Assembly: GCA_903902855.1 (NCBI GenBank)
Contig: CAIUWK010000086.1
Span: 1-52,564, forward strand
Origin: an uncultured Geobacter sp.
GTDB taxonomy: Bacteria; Desulfobacterota; Desulfuromonadia; Geobacterales; CAIOGM01
DNA: 52,564 nucleotides
Reading direction: 5' to 3'
This document shows, piece by piece, positions 17,884 to 25,827 of this stretch; position 1 is the stretch's first letter; every line of letters begins with the position of its first letter. A program made the position numbers and the translations under genes. Under the pieces are notes generated by a model. It was given only the letters and a program-made list of their open reading frames with translations, was not told where the DNA came from and ran no database searches.

Positions 17884-19224
17884 ATGGTGAAGAGGGAACG
17901 TATTACGGTACTCACCGCCGGTGAAAACCGTTCGGGGCCGGTGCTCTACTGGATGAGCCGGGAGCAGCGGGTGGCGGACAACTGGGCGCTCCTCCATGCC
18001 CAGGAAGAGGCCCTGGTCCGACAGGTGCCGCTGGCGGTCCTCTTCTCCCTTGCCCCCTCCTTTCCGGGAGCGACGCTCCGCTCCTACGCCTTCATGCTGA
18101 AGGGGGTGGAGGAGGTGGAGCGACGCCTGGCCCAATGGGGTATTCCTTTTTTTCTCCTGGAAGGGGAGCCGACGGAAACGCTCCCCCGCTTCGTGGAAGA
18201 GAAGGGGATCTCGCTCCTGGTTACCGACTTCGACCCGCTGAGGGTCAAGCGGAGTTGGCGGGAGGGGGTGGCGCTCCGGCTGACCATTCCGTTTCATGAA
18301 GTGGACGCCCACAACATCGTCCCCTGCCGGCATGCCTCCCCCAAGCCGGAGTACAGCGCTGCCACCATTCGCCGCAAGCTCTCCCGACTGCTCCCCGAAT
18401 TTCTCCATGAGTTCGACCATCTGGTGGCGCACCCCTTTCCCTGGCCCTATCCCGTTCAGCCGGTACCATGGAGCGATCTCCTCTCCCGGCTTTCTCCGGA
18501 TCGCTCCGTGCCGGAGCTCCCCGGGATCGTGCCGGGGGAAGCCGCGGCCCACGAGACGCTCGCTCTCTTTATCCGGGAACGCCTTGAAGGGTATGCAACC
18601 AACCGCAACGACCCCAACCGCAACGGTCAGTCAGGACTCTCCCCCTACCTCCATTTCGGCCAGCTTGCCCCCCAGCGTGCGGCCCTGGCTGCCGCCGCCG
18701 GTGGGGAGCAGGAGGCTTTTCTGGAAGAGCTGATCGTGCGCCGGGAGCTTTCGGACAACTTCTGCTGGTATCAGGAGCGGTATGATCAGGTGGAAGGATT
18801 CCCCGATTGGGTGAGGAAAACCCTGGATAAACACCGGGGTGACCCTCGGGAGTATGGCTATGCACGGGAAGTTCTGGAGCGGGGAGAGAGCCATGACCCC
18901 CTCTGGAACGCGGCCCAGAAGGAGATGGTGCTCTTCGGGAAGATGCACGGTTACCTCCGGATGTACTGGGCCAAGAAGATTATGGAGTGGAGCGGGTCGC
19001 CGGAAGAGGCTCTGGCCACGGCCATCTATCTCAATGACCGTTATGAACTGGATGGGAGGGACCCCAACGGCTATGCCGGGATTGCCTGGAGCGTGGGGGG
19101 GGTGCATGACCGTCCCTGGGGGGAGCGGCCGATCTTCGGGATGGTCCGGTATATGAACTATAAAGGGTGTCTCAGGAAATTCGATGTGCCGGCCTACATC
19201 AACCGGATCGCCGCCCTGGAGTAG
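17884..19224 (+). CDS. phr: Deoxyribodipyrimidine photolyase, class II CPD type
   Basis: This flavoprotein reverses cyclobutane pyrimidine dimers with blue light. The N-terminal alpha/beta domain starts near VLYWMSREQRVADNWALL. The FAD domain shows class II signatures: LSPYLHFGQLAPQRAAL, RRELSDNFCWY, KEMVLFGKMHGYLRMYWAKK, ATAIYLNDRYELDGRDPNGY and GIAWSVGGVHDRPW. The length of 446 residues is normal. The start ATG follows GAGGGGG. A light-dependent enzyme in a likely anaerobe suggests periodic exposure to light and oxygen, but such genes are not rare in this group. Confidence 0.95.
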   Translation: MVKRERITVLTAGENRSGPVLYWMSREQRVADNWALLHAQEEALVRQVPLAVLFSLAPSFPGATLRSYAFMLKGVEEVERRLAQWGIPFFLLEGEPTETLPRFVEEKGISLLVTDFDPLRVKRSWREGVALRLTIPFHEVDAHNIVPCRHASPKPEYSAATIRRKLSRLLPEFLHEFDHLVAHPFPWPYPVQPVPWSDLLSRLSPDRSVPELPGIVPGEAAAHETLALFIRERLEGYATNRNDPNRNGQSGLSPYLHFGQLAPQRAALAAAAGGEQEAFLEELIVRRELSDNFCWYQERYDQVEGFPDWVRKTLDKHRGDPREYGYAREVLERGESHDPLWNAAQKEMVLFGKMHGYLRMYWAKKIMEWSGSPEEALATAIYLNDRYELDGRDPNGYAGIAWSVGGVHDRPWGERPIFGMVRYMNYKGCLRKFDVPAYINRIAALE

Positions 19225-19260
19225 GCCGGACTGATGGAGCAGAGCTGTTTTTAACTCACC

Positions 19261-19359
19261 AGGTGTTGAGGCTGAAGAGTGAAGGTTAAACCCGGCTCGT
19301 ATGGGTCGCCTTTGTTGATCTTGCCGAGGTTTTCCTGATAGCCTTCAGCCTGTCAACCT
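19261..19359 (+). mobile_element. 99-bp MITE-like element, copy 1
   Basis: The element has inverted ends (AGGTGTTGAGGCTGAAG on the left, CTTCAGCCTGTCAACCT on the right). Over its full 99 bp it resembles the reverse complement of 43007-43105, with roughly one base in five changed. The right end is extended by tandem CTTCAGCCTGTCAAC and CTGTCAAC units up to about 19386. It carries no gene. It lies between convergent genes, as non-autonomous elements often do. Confidence 0.8.
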
Positions 19360-19402
19360 TCAGCCTGTCAACCTGTCAACCTGTAGTTGCTGCCGCTCTT
19401 GA

Positions 19403-20017
19403 TCAGCTGCGCTGAAAGGAGGGGAAATGCGACAGGCTCGTGAGAGCGGCGAGGAGATCGGTGCGCTCCTCCGAGGTATAGATCCTTTCCAGGTAGTTCA
19501 GAACCGTGGAAAAGAGTACTGCCAGTTCACGGCGGGACTCTCCGATGAACATATCGGAGGGTTCTTCCGGAAGAAACTCGGCGGAGTAGAGCTCCTGGGC
19601 TCTTTCAAGATGTTCCCGCGCTCCCTTGACGTCGCCGTGGGCCATGTGCTTGATGCCGATAACGGCGTTTTCCCGAAAGATGCCGTTGTCACAGGTGATT
19701 GCCTCGAAATTCAGCCGGTAGGCGTCTCCCTGGGTGAGCACCGGGTTCAGACTCCGTGCCCCCTGAAATGACTTGCGCAGCCTGCTCAGAGTCGTCTTGA
19801 AATTTTTGGAGCCGCTCTCATGATCGCAACCAGGCCAGAGGAGTTCCAGGAGTTTCTCCCGATGCACCCACTGATCAGAGGTTATCAGGAGATAACAGAA
19901 GAGGAGCCGTGCCTTTTGGCTCTCCCATGAAATAACCACCGGTGAATGATGGCGATAGACTGTAAGGCCGCCGAAGGTTCGGATGAAGATCTTTTCGGGG
20001 CTGTGTGTGGTTTTCAC
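19403..20017 (-). CDS. Winged-helix/BTAD-domain transcriptional regulator
   Basis: Residues 8-95 look like an OmpR-type winged helix (IRTFGGLTVYRH, WESQKARLLFCYLL, LLELLWPGCD, NFKTTLSRLRKSF). A helical bacterial transcriptional-activator domain (BTAD) follows (EHLERAQELYSAEFLPEEPS). No ATPase or TPR extension follows, so at 204 residues it is a minimal SARP-like protein. The GTG start follows GGAGG. Targets are unknown; it stands alone next to the MITE-like element. Confidence 0.8.
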   Translation of the reverse strand: MKTTHSPEKIFIRTFGGLTVYRHHSPVVISWESQKARLLFCYLLITSDQWVHREKLLELLWPGCDHESGSKNFKTTLSRLRKSFQGARSLNPVLTQGDAYRLNFEAITCDNGIFRENAVIGIKHMAHGDVKGAREHLERAQELYSAEFLPEEPSDMFIGESRRELAVLFSTVLNYLERIYTSEERTDLLAALTSLSHFPSFQRS

Positions 20018-20452
20018 GATAGGTCCTCCAAAATAAGTGATGCGGAATCAACGGATATGCTTTATCAGGTTAGCAATAAGCGTGCCTAAAGTGTACCCAT
20101 CTGGTGGTAATTACTTCTGCCCTGCGATGCATGCTTGTTGCCGGACTGGAATTGCCGGTAACCTATCAGATTTGTTGCTGTGCTTGATACGTCATTATTT
20201 TTCGGGACGCGACATTTCTCCCTGCGCCATGAAAGACGCGGCGCGTAGAGTCAATGAATTTCATCCCGGCGGAGGGGAGAGCCGCAAGATGTGTAAATTA
20301 ATCCGACAGAAATGTCGGGTTTCCTTACAATGGGGCATGAATCGGGGAGCTGCTGGAGGGGTGCATGCGGAGCGGTTGGTCCGTCCGGGCCGAGGGTGAC
20401 ATGGCGCCCGAACGCTCTCTCTGTTTATTCTTGGTCGTTCTTCACTGTTACG
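20018..20452. other. Gene-free stretch upstream of the BTAD regulator
   Basis: No frame here carries a recognisable protein. It holds the promoter region of the leftward BTAD gene and the downstream flank of tatB. One tidy hairpin, CCGACA-GAAA-TGTCGG at 20303-20318, has a GNRA loop and is followed by GTTTCCTT, so it could be a terminator or part of a small RNA. I looked for a cyclic-di-GMP or molybdenum-cofactor riboswitch and did not find the conserved core. Confidence 0.45.
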
Positions 20453-20932
20453 CTACACGGCTGATTTTTCTACCTGTTGTGCCGGGGTTGCACACATTTC
20501 CACTGGTGGCGACATCGCAGGGGAAGCCGGTTGCTCAACCTGCAGCGGTGTGATCCCCGCCAGACGGAGTTTGTCATCCAGGGACAGTTCCACGGGGGGG
20601 GCCGCTGCACCGGTTGCCACGGGTTCAGGGGGAGTCAACGAGGGGTGGACAGTTTCGGTTGCAGCGGGGTCAGTGGTAACAATTGCCGCCAACCTTGCCG
20701 CTTCCGCCTTCAGCTGTTCTTCACGTGCGGCTGCCTCTTTGGCTATCCGTTCCTTCTCTTCATGCGCTCGGCTATCTTCCTCAATCTTCCATTTGAAATC
20801 GTCGGTGGCCCGTTTGAATTCGTTCAGTGTCTTTCCCAGAGAGCGGGCCAGTTCCGGGAGCTTGGCCGGACCGATGACGATGAGGGCTATGGCAAAGATA
20901 ATCATAAGTTCCGGCATTCCGATTCCGAACAT
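20453..20932 (-). CDS. tatB: Sec-independent protein translocase TatB/TatA-like protein
   Basis: The protein has one N-terminal membrane helix ([20 protein letters not shown]), the [14 protein letters not shown] hinge and amphipathic helix, and a charged then proline-rich tail, as in TatB. TatA/B proteins recognise twin-arginine substrates and help form the pore for folded proteins. ATG 20932 follows GAGG; an upstream in-frame GTG overlaps that site and is less likely. At 159 residues it is TatB-sized. No tatC is adjacent. The C-terminal tail after residue 75 is low complexity and poorly conserved. Confidence 0.85.
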   Translation of the reverse strand: MFGIGMPELMIIFAIALIVIGPAKLPELARSLGKTLNEFKRATDDFKWKIEEDSRAHEEKERIAKEAAAREEQLKAEAARLAAIVTTDPAATETVHPSLTPPEPVATGAAAPPVELSLDDKLRLAGITPLQVEQPASPAMSPPVEMCATPAQQVEKSAV

Positions 20933-21132
20933 CAAAGACCTCACAAAAGAGCGGTGGCGATGATCGCCGCCGGTTGTTTACACTGTTGGCGAATAATAGA
21001 GGTTTTTCTCGAGGGTGTCAATATGAACCCGTCACCGGTAACCGGTGACTCCGCTGCGGCGCTTTTTCTGGTATTTTGTCGGAATTTCCGATAGAGTACC
21101 GGACTTTGAAGAGCTCTATAGGGAGGATTTTC

Positions 21133-21765
21133 ATGCACGAATTGATTACCCGGCTGGTGGAGACCATCGGCGCCATGGGTTATCCCGGGATTTTTTTGCT
21201 CATGGCCATGGAGAGCTCGGTGATCCCCATTCCCAGTGAGGTGGTGATGCCGCCGGCGGGGTATCTGGCTCAGCAGGGAGTCATGAACATCTGGGCCGCC
21301 ATATTCTGGGGGAGTATGGGGAGTCTCGTGGGGGCCTATGCCAACTATTTTGCGGCCCACTACCTGGGGCGCCCCCTCATTCTGAAATACGGCAGATACG
21401 TCTGGATAACCGAGGAAAAATTCGCCAAGGTGGAGACGTTCTTTCACCGGCACGGCGAGATCTCCACCTTTATCGGGCGGCTTCTGCCGGTAGTCCGGCA
21501 TCTCATCTCTCTCCCGGCCGGTCTGGCCGGGATGAATCATCTGAAATTCACCCTCTACACCATTCTGGGGGCCGGGATCTGGGTCTCCATCCTCACCTGG
21601 ATCGGCTATATCATCGGTCAAAACCAGGAACTGATCCTGAAATATTCCCACCAGGCGCTTCTAGGTGTGGTCATCTTCTGCGCCATCCTCATCGCAGTCT
21701 ACGTCCGGCGGCAGAGAATGAAGTTTCATGGCAAGGAGCAGTCGGCGCCGGGTCGAAGCGATTGA
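21133..21765 (+). CDS. DedA-family membrane protein
   Basis: The 210-residue protein has four to five hydrophobic segments and DedA signatures: GYPGIFLLMAMESSVIPIPS, PAGYLA, GSLVGAYANYFAAHYLGRP, FIGRLLPVVRHLISLPAGLA and LGAGIWVSILTWIGYIIG. DedA proteins act in undecaprenyl-phosphate or phospholipid flipping and in membrane homeostasis. The ATG at 21133 with GGGAGGA upstream is preferred to an earlier in-frame ATG at 21076 without one. It is followed after 40 bp by pfk. Confidence 0.9.
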   Translation: MHELITRLVETIGAMGYPGIFLLMAMESSVIPIPSEVVMPPAGYLAQQGVMNIWAAIFWGSMGSLVGAYANYFAAHYLGRPLILKYGRYVWITEEKFAKVETFFHRHGEISTFIGRLLPVVRHLISLPAGLAGMNHLKFTLYTILGAGIWVSILTWIGYIIGQNQELILKYSHQALLGVVIFCAILIAVYVRRQRMKFHGKEQSAPGRSD

Positions 21766-21805
21766 GCGCCGTTACATTCAGTCCGACAACTCTGGAGGGG
21801 ACCCC

Positions 21806-23095
21806 ATGATTGAGGAACAGTATCCCGATTTTACCATCTCCCGCCTGGGAGAATGCCGAATTCCGTCACCCATCAAACGGCGTGGCTTCATTCATGATGA
21901 GCAGCGGGTGCTGTTTCGTACGACTCTTGCCTCGGTGCAAGCAAGCATCGCTCAAGGGAAAGAGCCTCCCAGCATGGAAGTCGCCGGGGCGCGGGAAAAG
22001 ATCTATTTTGACCCGTCCAAACTCAAGTGCGCCATTGTTACCTGTGGCGGTATCTGCCCCGGGCTCAACGACGTCATCCGGGCCATAGTGCTGAGCCTTT
22101 TTCACCACTACGGCGTGAAGAAGGTTTTCGGGCTCAAGTACGGGTACGAGGGGCTCTCCTATCGCTATGGTCACGCGCCGGTGGAGTTGACCCCCGACGC
22201 CGTGGAGGGGATCAACGAGAAGGGGGGGACCATTCTCGGGTCGTCCCGGGGGAATCAGGATGTGGGTGAAATGGTGGATACCCTGGAGCAGATGAACATC
22301 GGTCTCCTCTTCACCATCGGCGGTGACGGCACACTCAAGGGGGCTCGGGGCATCAGTGAGGAGGTGACCCGGCGGGGGCTCAAAATCGGGGTCATCGGCA
22401 TCCCCAAGACCATCGATAACGACATCCTCTATATTGAAAAATCTTTCGGCTTTGAGACTGCCGTGGCCGAGGCGAAGCGGGCTACCTATGCCACCAACGT
22501 GGAGGCCACCGGTGCCCGTAACGGCGTGGGACTCCTGAAACTCATGGGAAGGGAGTCAGGCTTTATCTCCGCCACCACGGTCCTCTGCGACAGCAATGTC
22601 AATTTTTGCCTTATTCCTGAGGTCCCGTTTACCCTTAAGGGGTTCCTGGCGGCCCTGCTGGAGCGGGTTGAGAAGAGGGGACATGCGGTGGTGATAGTCG
22701 CCGAGGGAGCGGGGCAGGATCTGCTTCAGGCCACCGGAGAGCGGGACGCCTCCGGGAACGTCAGGTTTGCCGACATCGGGCTCTTCCTCAAGAGTGCCAT
22801 CAGTACGTATTTTCGAGAGAAGGAGGTCGAACTCAATCTCAAGTACATCGATCCCAGCTACACCATTCGGACCCTCCCGGCCAATGCCCACGATTCCGCC
22901 TTCTGTCTTCTGCTGGGGCATAACGCCGTCCACGCGGGGATGACGGGGAGGACCAACATGGTGGCCGGCTTCTCCCACGGGACGTTCACCCACGTGCCGA
23001 TCCCTTTGGCCATATCCGGTCGCAAGAAGATCGACCCTGAGAGTGGGCTCTGGTCAAGTGTCCTCTCCACCACGGGGCAGGAGAGCACACTGTAA
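21806..23095 (+). CDS. pfkA: 6-phosphofructokinase (ATP-dependent, plant/spirochaete-like group)
   Basis: Phosphorylates fructose 6-phosphate at position 1 in glycolysis. Signatures are CGGICPGLNDVIRAIV, GGDGT (residues 172-176), IPKTIDNDI with lysine 201, and MGRESGFIS. A glycine in GGDGT points to ATP, whereas PPi enzymes usually have aspartate there. The PKTIDND lysine is shared with the long ATP-using group that includes plant enzymes. The N-terminal extension of about 80 residues also fits that group. ATG 21806 follows GGAGGGG. Total length is 429 residues. Confidence 0.92.
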   Translation: MIEEQYPDFTISRLGECRIPSPIKRRGFIHDEQRVLFRTTLASVQASIAQGKEPPSMEVAGAREKIYFDPSKLKCAIVTCGGICPGLNDVIRAIVLSLFHHYGVKKVFGLKYGYEGLSYRYGHAPVELTPDAVEGINEKGGTILGSSRGNQDVGEMVDTLEQMNIGLLFTIGGDGTLKGARGISEEVTRRGLKIGVIGIPKTIDNDILYIEKSFGFETAVAEAKRATYATNVEATGARNGVGLLKLMGRESGFISATTVLCDSNVNFCLIPEVPFTLKGFLAALLERVEKRGHAVVIVAEGAGQDLLQATGERDASGNVRFADIGLFLKSAISTYFREKEVELNLKYIDPSYTIRTLPANAHDSAFCLLLGHNAVHAGMTGRTNMVAGFSHGTFTHVPIPLAISGRKKIDPESGLWSSVLSTTGQESTL

Positions 23096-23105
23096 AAAAG
23101 TTCCA

Positions 23106-23137
23106 GGTTCTACGTTCTATGTTGTGAACCTAGAACC
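23106..23137. terminator. Hairpin between convergent genes
   Basis: GGTTCTACGTTC (23106-23117) pairs with GAACCTAGAACC (23126-23137) with one mismatch and an 8-base loop. It lies between the ends of pfk and the leftward secreted-protein gene. No T-tract is seen, so terminator function is only likely from its position. Confidence 0.5.
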
Positions 23138-23148
23138 TAGAACCCGTA

Positions 23149-23727
23149 TTACTTCTCCACCGGTTTTATCCTGACAGCCAGCGGTTCGGTGGCCCGGATG
23201 GAGACCTTGTCCCCCTTGAGGATATCTCTCAGCTTTTTTACGCGGACATCCACCCGGTAGCTCTTGATCTCCCCGCTGGACGTTTTAACGGTTACGGTCC
23301 GAAGGGGATAGTCAATGGCTTCCACTGTTCCCAGCGTCGCCACCGTATCCACGGGGAACCCGTCAGATTCCTTTCCCTGCGGCGCCACCGATACCTCCTT
23401 GAGGTACCCCGGATGGGATGCTCCGTCCGGTTTGCGGACGATCACGGCAACCGCATCCAGGTACTCGGTGGTCACCAGGTCCCCTTTCTTGACCTCCGAA
23501 AACTTATTGACCTCTTTACCGGCGCTGAGGGTAACACTCTTGCCGTCCGGTCCCTTGATCGTGATGGTCCGCCGCTCATAATCGATGGCCTCAACGGTGG
23601 CGGAGACGATGATATACTCGGCGCTTACGACCCCCTTGTCCATGTGGGGCGCCGCCGTTGCCGGTTGCGTCGGAATTCCCATACCCAACGCCACCGCAGT
23701 CGCCAGAATTACCGCTACCTTCTTCAT
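23149..23727 (-). CDS. Exported protein with two repeated beta domains, function unknown
   Basis: The first 25 residues form a signal peptide ending at ATAA. The mature part holds two copies of a beta-rich unit, VEAIDYERRTITIKGPDGK and VEAIDYPLRTVTVKTSSGE, each followed by a VKKGD- or LKGD-containing strand. This looks like small OB- or SH3-like periplasmic domains of the kind found in DUF5666-type proteins, but I cannot name a family with confidence. GGAGG precedes the ATG at 23727. It is probably monocistronic. Confidence 0.75.
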   Translation of the reverse strand: MKKVAVILATAVALGMGIPTQPATAAPHMDKGVVSAEYIIVSATVEAIDYERRTITIKGPDGKSVTLSAGKEVNKFSEVKKGDLVTTEYLDAVAVIVRKPDGASHPGYLKEVSVAPQGKESDGFPVDTVATLGTVEAIDYPLRTVTVKTSSGEIKSYRVDVRVKKLRDILKGDKVSIRATEPLAVRIKPVEK

Positions 23728-24109
23728 CTGTTCCCTCCGTTTGCTCTGTAACAGCCGTTTTGATCCCTATCGCAACTCTCTCATGGCCGGGTGGAGCGCC
23801 ATGATTGGGCTGCGCATGAACTCTACTTGAAAACCGGCAATCCCTCAACGGATAATTTCAATGGTGTCAAGGGAGGATAGCTGATGACGGGGCTCAGACA
23901 GTGCTCCGAACGGTGCGCCTTGACTCCTGGAGAGCGTGAATATGGAAAAATCTGAAAAGTATACCGATACTTGGCACACATGATGAATGACAGAGTCGGT
24001 TTGTCTTCCCAGGGTATGATGCATAAGTAGGGGAAGCCGCGAGGAAATTGAATATGCTCAGATTTTTCAGGTTGCCTCGGATGTTTCGGTTGTATTGCAA
24101 TAGCTTGGG
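23728..24109. other. Divergent intergenic region
   Basis: This 382-bp gap lies between the leftward exported-protein gene and the rightward PAS gene. Short frames on both strands lack family features. It is more AT-rich than the genes on either side and must hold two promoters. No repeat, RNA gene or riboswitch was recognised. Confidence 0.4.
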
Positions 24110-24745
24110 ATGGTACGGCAAATGACCGGATGCAGATACGTCAAATGGCGGAATCGCCTAACGAACGTCCCCTTTCCGGCGGCGACCTGCGTCGCAGCCT
24201 GCATGGTTGCGCTCTTTTCCCCCCTGAAGGCGGGCGCCGTTGAAATCCCGAAACCCTCGATTCATGAGGCGTTTCACGATCATCCCGTTGTCACCCTCTG
24301 CATCATTGTTCTTCTCTGTCTCCTTTGTGCCGTTCTCCTTCTGAGCCGGAGAAAAATCCAGGCGTCGGAACGCCGGTACCGCGCCCTCTTCCAGGACAAC
24401 GGGGCGGTCATGCTCCTCATCGATGCGGAGAGTATGAGGATTCTTGATGCAAATCCTGCGGCCTGCGCCTTCTACGGGTGGAGACCCGCCGATTTTCTGA
24501 ACATGCCGATCTTCGACATCAATACCTCCCCGGAGTCCGTGGTCAGGGAGATCTACCACGACGTCCTCAACTACGAGAGGCGCCGCTACCGTGTCCGCCA
24601 TCGGCTGGCATCGGGAGAAGAGCGGGAGGTGGAGGTTAACTCCATGCCGTATCAGATCGACGGTAGGGATTGTCTCCTCTCCATCATTCACGCCATCACG
24701 ACGAAAGAAACGGAACAGGGAGAACGCCGTGAACAGCATGCTTAA
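24110..24745 (+). CDS. Membrane-anchored PAS-domain protein without output domain
   Basis: The protein has a first hydrophobic segment (about residues 22-44) that may be a signal or membrane anchor and a second one (60-80, TLCIIVLLCLLCAVLLLSRR). One PAS domain follows (RYRALFQDNGAVMLLIDAES, ILDANPAACAFYGW, LASGEEREVEVNSMPY). It then stops; no kinase, GGDEF or methyl-accepting part is present. Such PAS-only proteins may be remnants or may partner with another signalling protein. The start is uncertain because no strong ribosome-binding site is visible. Its last codons overlap yceH. Confidence 0.75.
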   Translation: MVRQMTGCRYVKWRNRLTNVPFPAATCVAACMVALFSPLKAGAVEIPKPSIHEAFHDHPVVTLCIIVLLCLLCAVLLLSRRKIQASERRYRALFQDNGAVMLLIDAESMRILDANPAACAFYGWRPADFLNMPIFDINTSPESVVREIYHDVLNYERRRYRVRHRLASGEEREVEVNSMPYQIDGRDCLLSIIHAITTKETEQGERREQHA

Positions 24746-25388
24746 CGAGATAGAGGTCCGGATCCTTGGCTGTCTCATGGAAAAGGAGCTGACGACGCCG
24801 GAACAGTACCCGTTAACCCTCAACGCTCTCACCAACGCCTGCAACCAGAAATCCAACCGTGATCCGGTCATGGCCCTGGAAGACGACGATGTGGTTCGCG
24901 GGCTCAATTCCTTGAAATTCAAGCAACTGGTGGTCCTCTCCTCCGATGGCGGGCGAGTCCCCAGATATCGACATATCCTGGCCGAGCGGCTGGACCTCGC
25001 TCCGGAGGAGTTGGCCCCCTTGTGCGAGCTGCTGGTGCGCGGACCCCAGACAGGGGGGGAACTCCGGACCCGGGCGGAGCGGATGCGTTCCTTCCCCGAC
25101 CTTGCCGCCATGGAGGAGGTGCTGACGGAGCTGATGACGCGGGAACCGCCATTGATAACCCGGCTTTCCCGCCAGCCGGGAAGGAAGGAGGCGCGGTACG
25201 CCCACCTCTTCTCCGGGGAGCCTGAGCCGGCGGCCGAAGAGGGGGCGCCTCCCCCGGAGGCGGCGCGGCTGCGGGTCATGGCCGGTGACGAGCGGATGGC
25301 TAAACTGGAAGAGGAGGTCGCGCTCCTGAGAACGGAGGTGGCCGAGCTGCGCAAGATGATGGCGGAATTTTCGTCTCAGTTCGAGTAG
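24729..25388 (+). CDS. YceH-family protein (DUF480)
   Basis: The sequence follows the YceH family closely: EVRILGCLMEKELTTPEQYP, LTNACNQKSNRDPV, VRGPQTGGELRTRAERM and RLSRQPGRKEARYAHLFSGE. A C-terminal coiled coil follows (LEEEVALLRTEVAELRKMM). The fold is a pair of winged helices; the function is not established. A GTG at 24729 lies five bases after AGGGAGA and gives 219 residues; an ATG at 24738 is the alternative. It overlaps the PAS gene by 17 bp, suggesting translational coupling. Confidence 0.9.
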   Translation: MNSMLNEIEVRILGCLMEKELTTPEQYPLTLNALTNACNQKSNRDPVMALEDDDVVRGLNSLKFKQLVVLSSDGGRVPRYRHILAERLDLAPEELAPLCELLVRGPQTGGELRTRAERMRSFPDLAAMEEVLTELMTREPPLITRLSRQPGRKEARYAHLFSGEPEPAAEEGAPPPEAARLRVMAGDERMAKLEEEVALLRTEVAELRKMMAEFSSQFE

Positions 25389-25479
25389 GGGGGGACCACC
25401 CCACCTCGTCCCCCTCTTGTCTTTTTTTCTCCCCCGTGGTACATGTCGTGCCGTATTTTCTCATTGAAGGGGAGCCGTC

Positions 25480-25767
25480 ATGCAGATTACCGTTAAAGAT
25501 GTGGAGCATGTGGCGCGGCTGGCGCGGCTGGAGTTGAACGCCCAGGATGCGGAAACTTTTGCCGGCCAGATGGACGCCATCCTTGCCTATGTGGAGAAGT
25601 TGAACGAGCTGGATACCCAGGGGATCGTCCCCACCTCCCACGCGGTCCCCATGGAGAACTCCTTTCGGGATGACGTGGCGCGACCGGGTATCGGCGTGGA
25701 GGCGGCGCTGGCCAACGCCCCCGACCGGAGCGGCAGTTTCTACCGGGTTCCCCAGGTCATCGAATAG
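25480..25767 (+). CDS. gatC: Asp/Glu-tRNA amidotransferase subunit C
   Basis: GatC (95 residues) stabilises GatAB, which amidates Glu-tRNA(Gln) and Asp-tRNA(Asn). It has VKDVEHVARLARLEL, FAGQMDAILAYVEKLNELDT and the C-terminal FYRVPQVIE. GGGGAG precedes the ATG. Usually gatA and gatB follow; here the next gene is a radical SAM protein, so gatAB must lie elsewhere. The gene appears intact. Confidence 0.95.
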   Translation: MQITVKDVEHVARLARLELNAQDAETFAGQMDAILAYVEKLNELDTQGIVPTSHAVPMENSFRDDVARPGIGVEAALANAPDRSGSFYRVPQVIE

Positions 25768-25827
25768 CCCGACAAACAGGCGTCGACGACACCACGTCAC
25801 GCAGCAAATAACCGGCCGGAGTCGTGT

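Noticed and set aside
20018..20452. Possible riboswitch upstream of the BTAD regulator
   Set aside because: I could not find the conserved core of cyclic-di-GMP, cobalamin or molybdenum-cofactor riboswitches; only one simple hairpin is clear.
23894..24121. Minus-strand small frame in the 23.7-24.1 kb gap
   Set aside because: No start signal or recognisable domain, and it conflicts with the likely promoter of the PAS gene.
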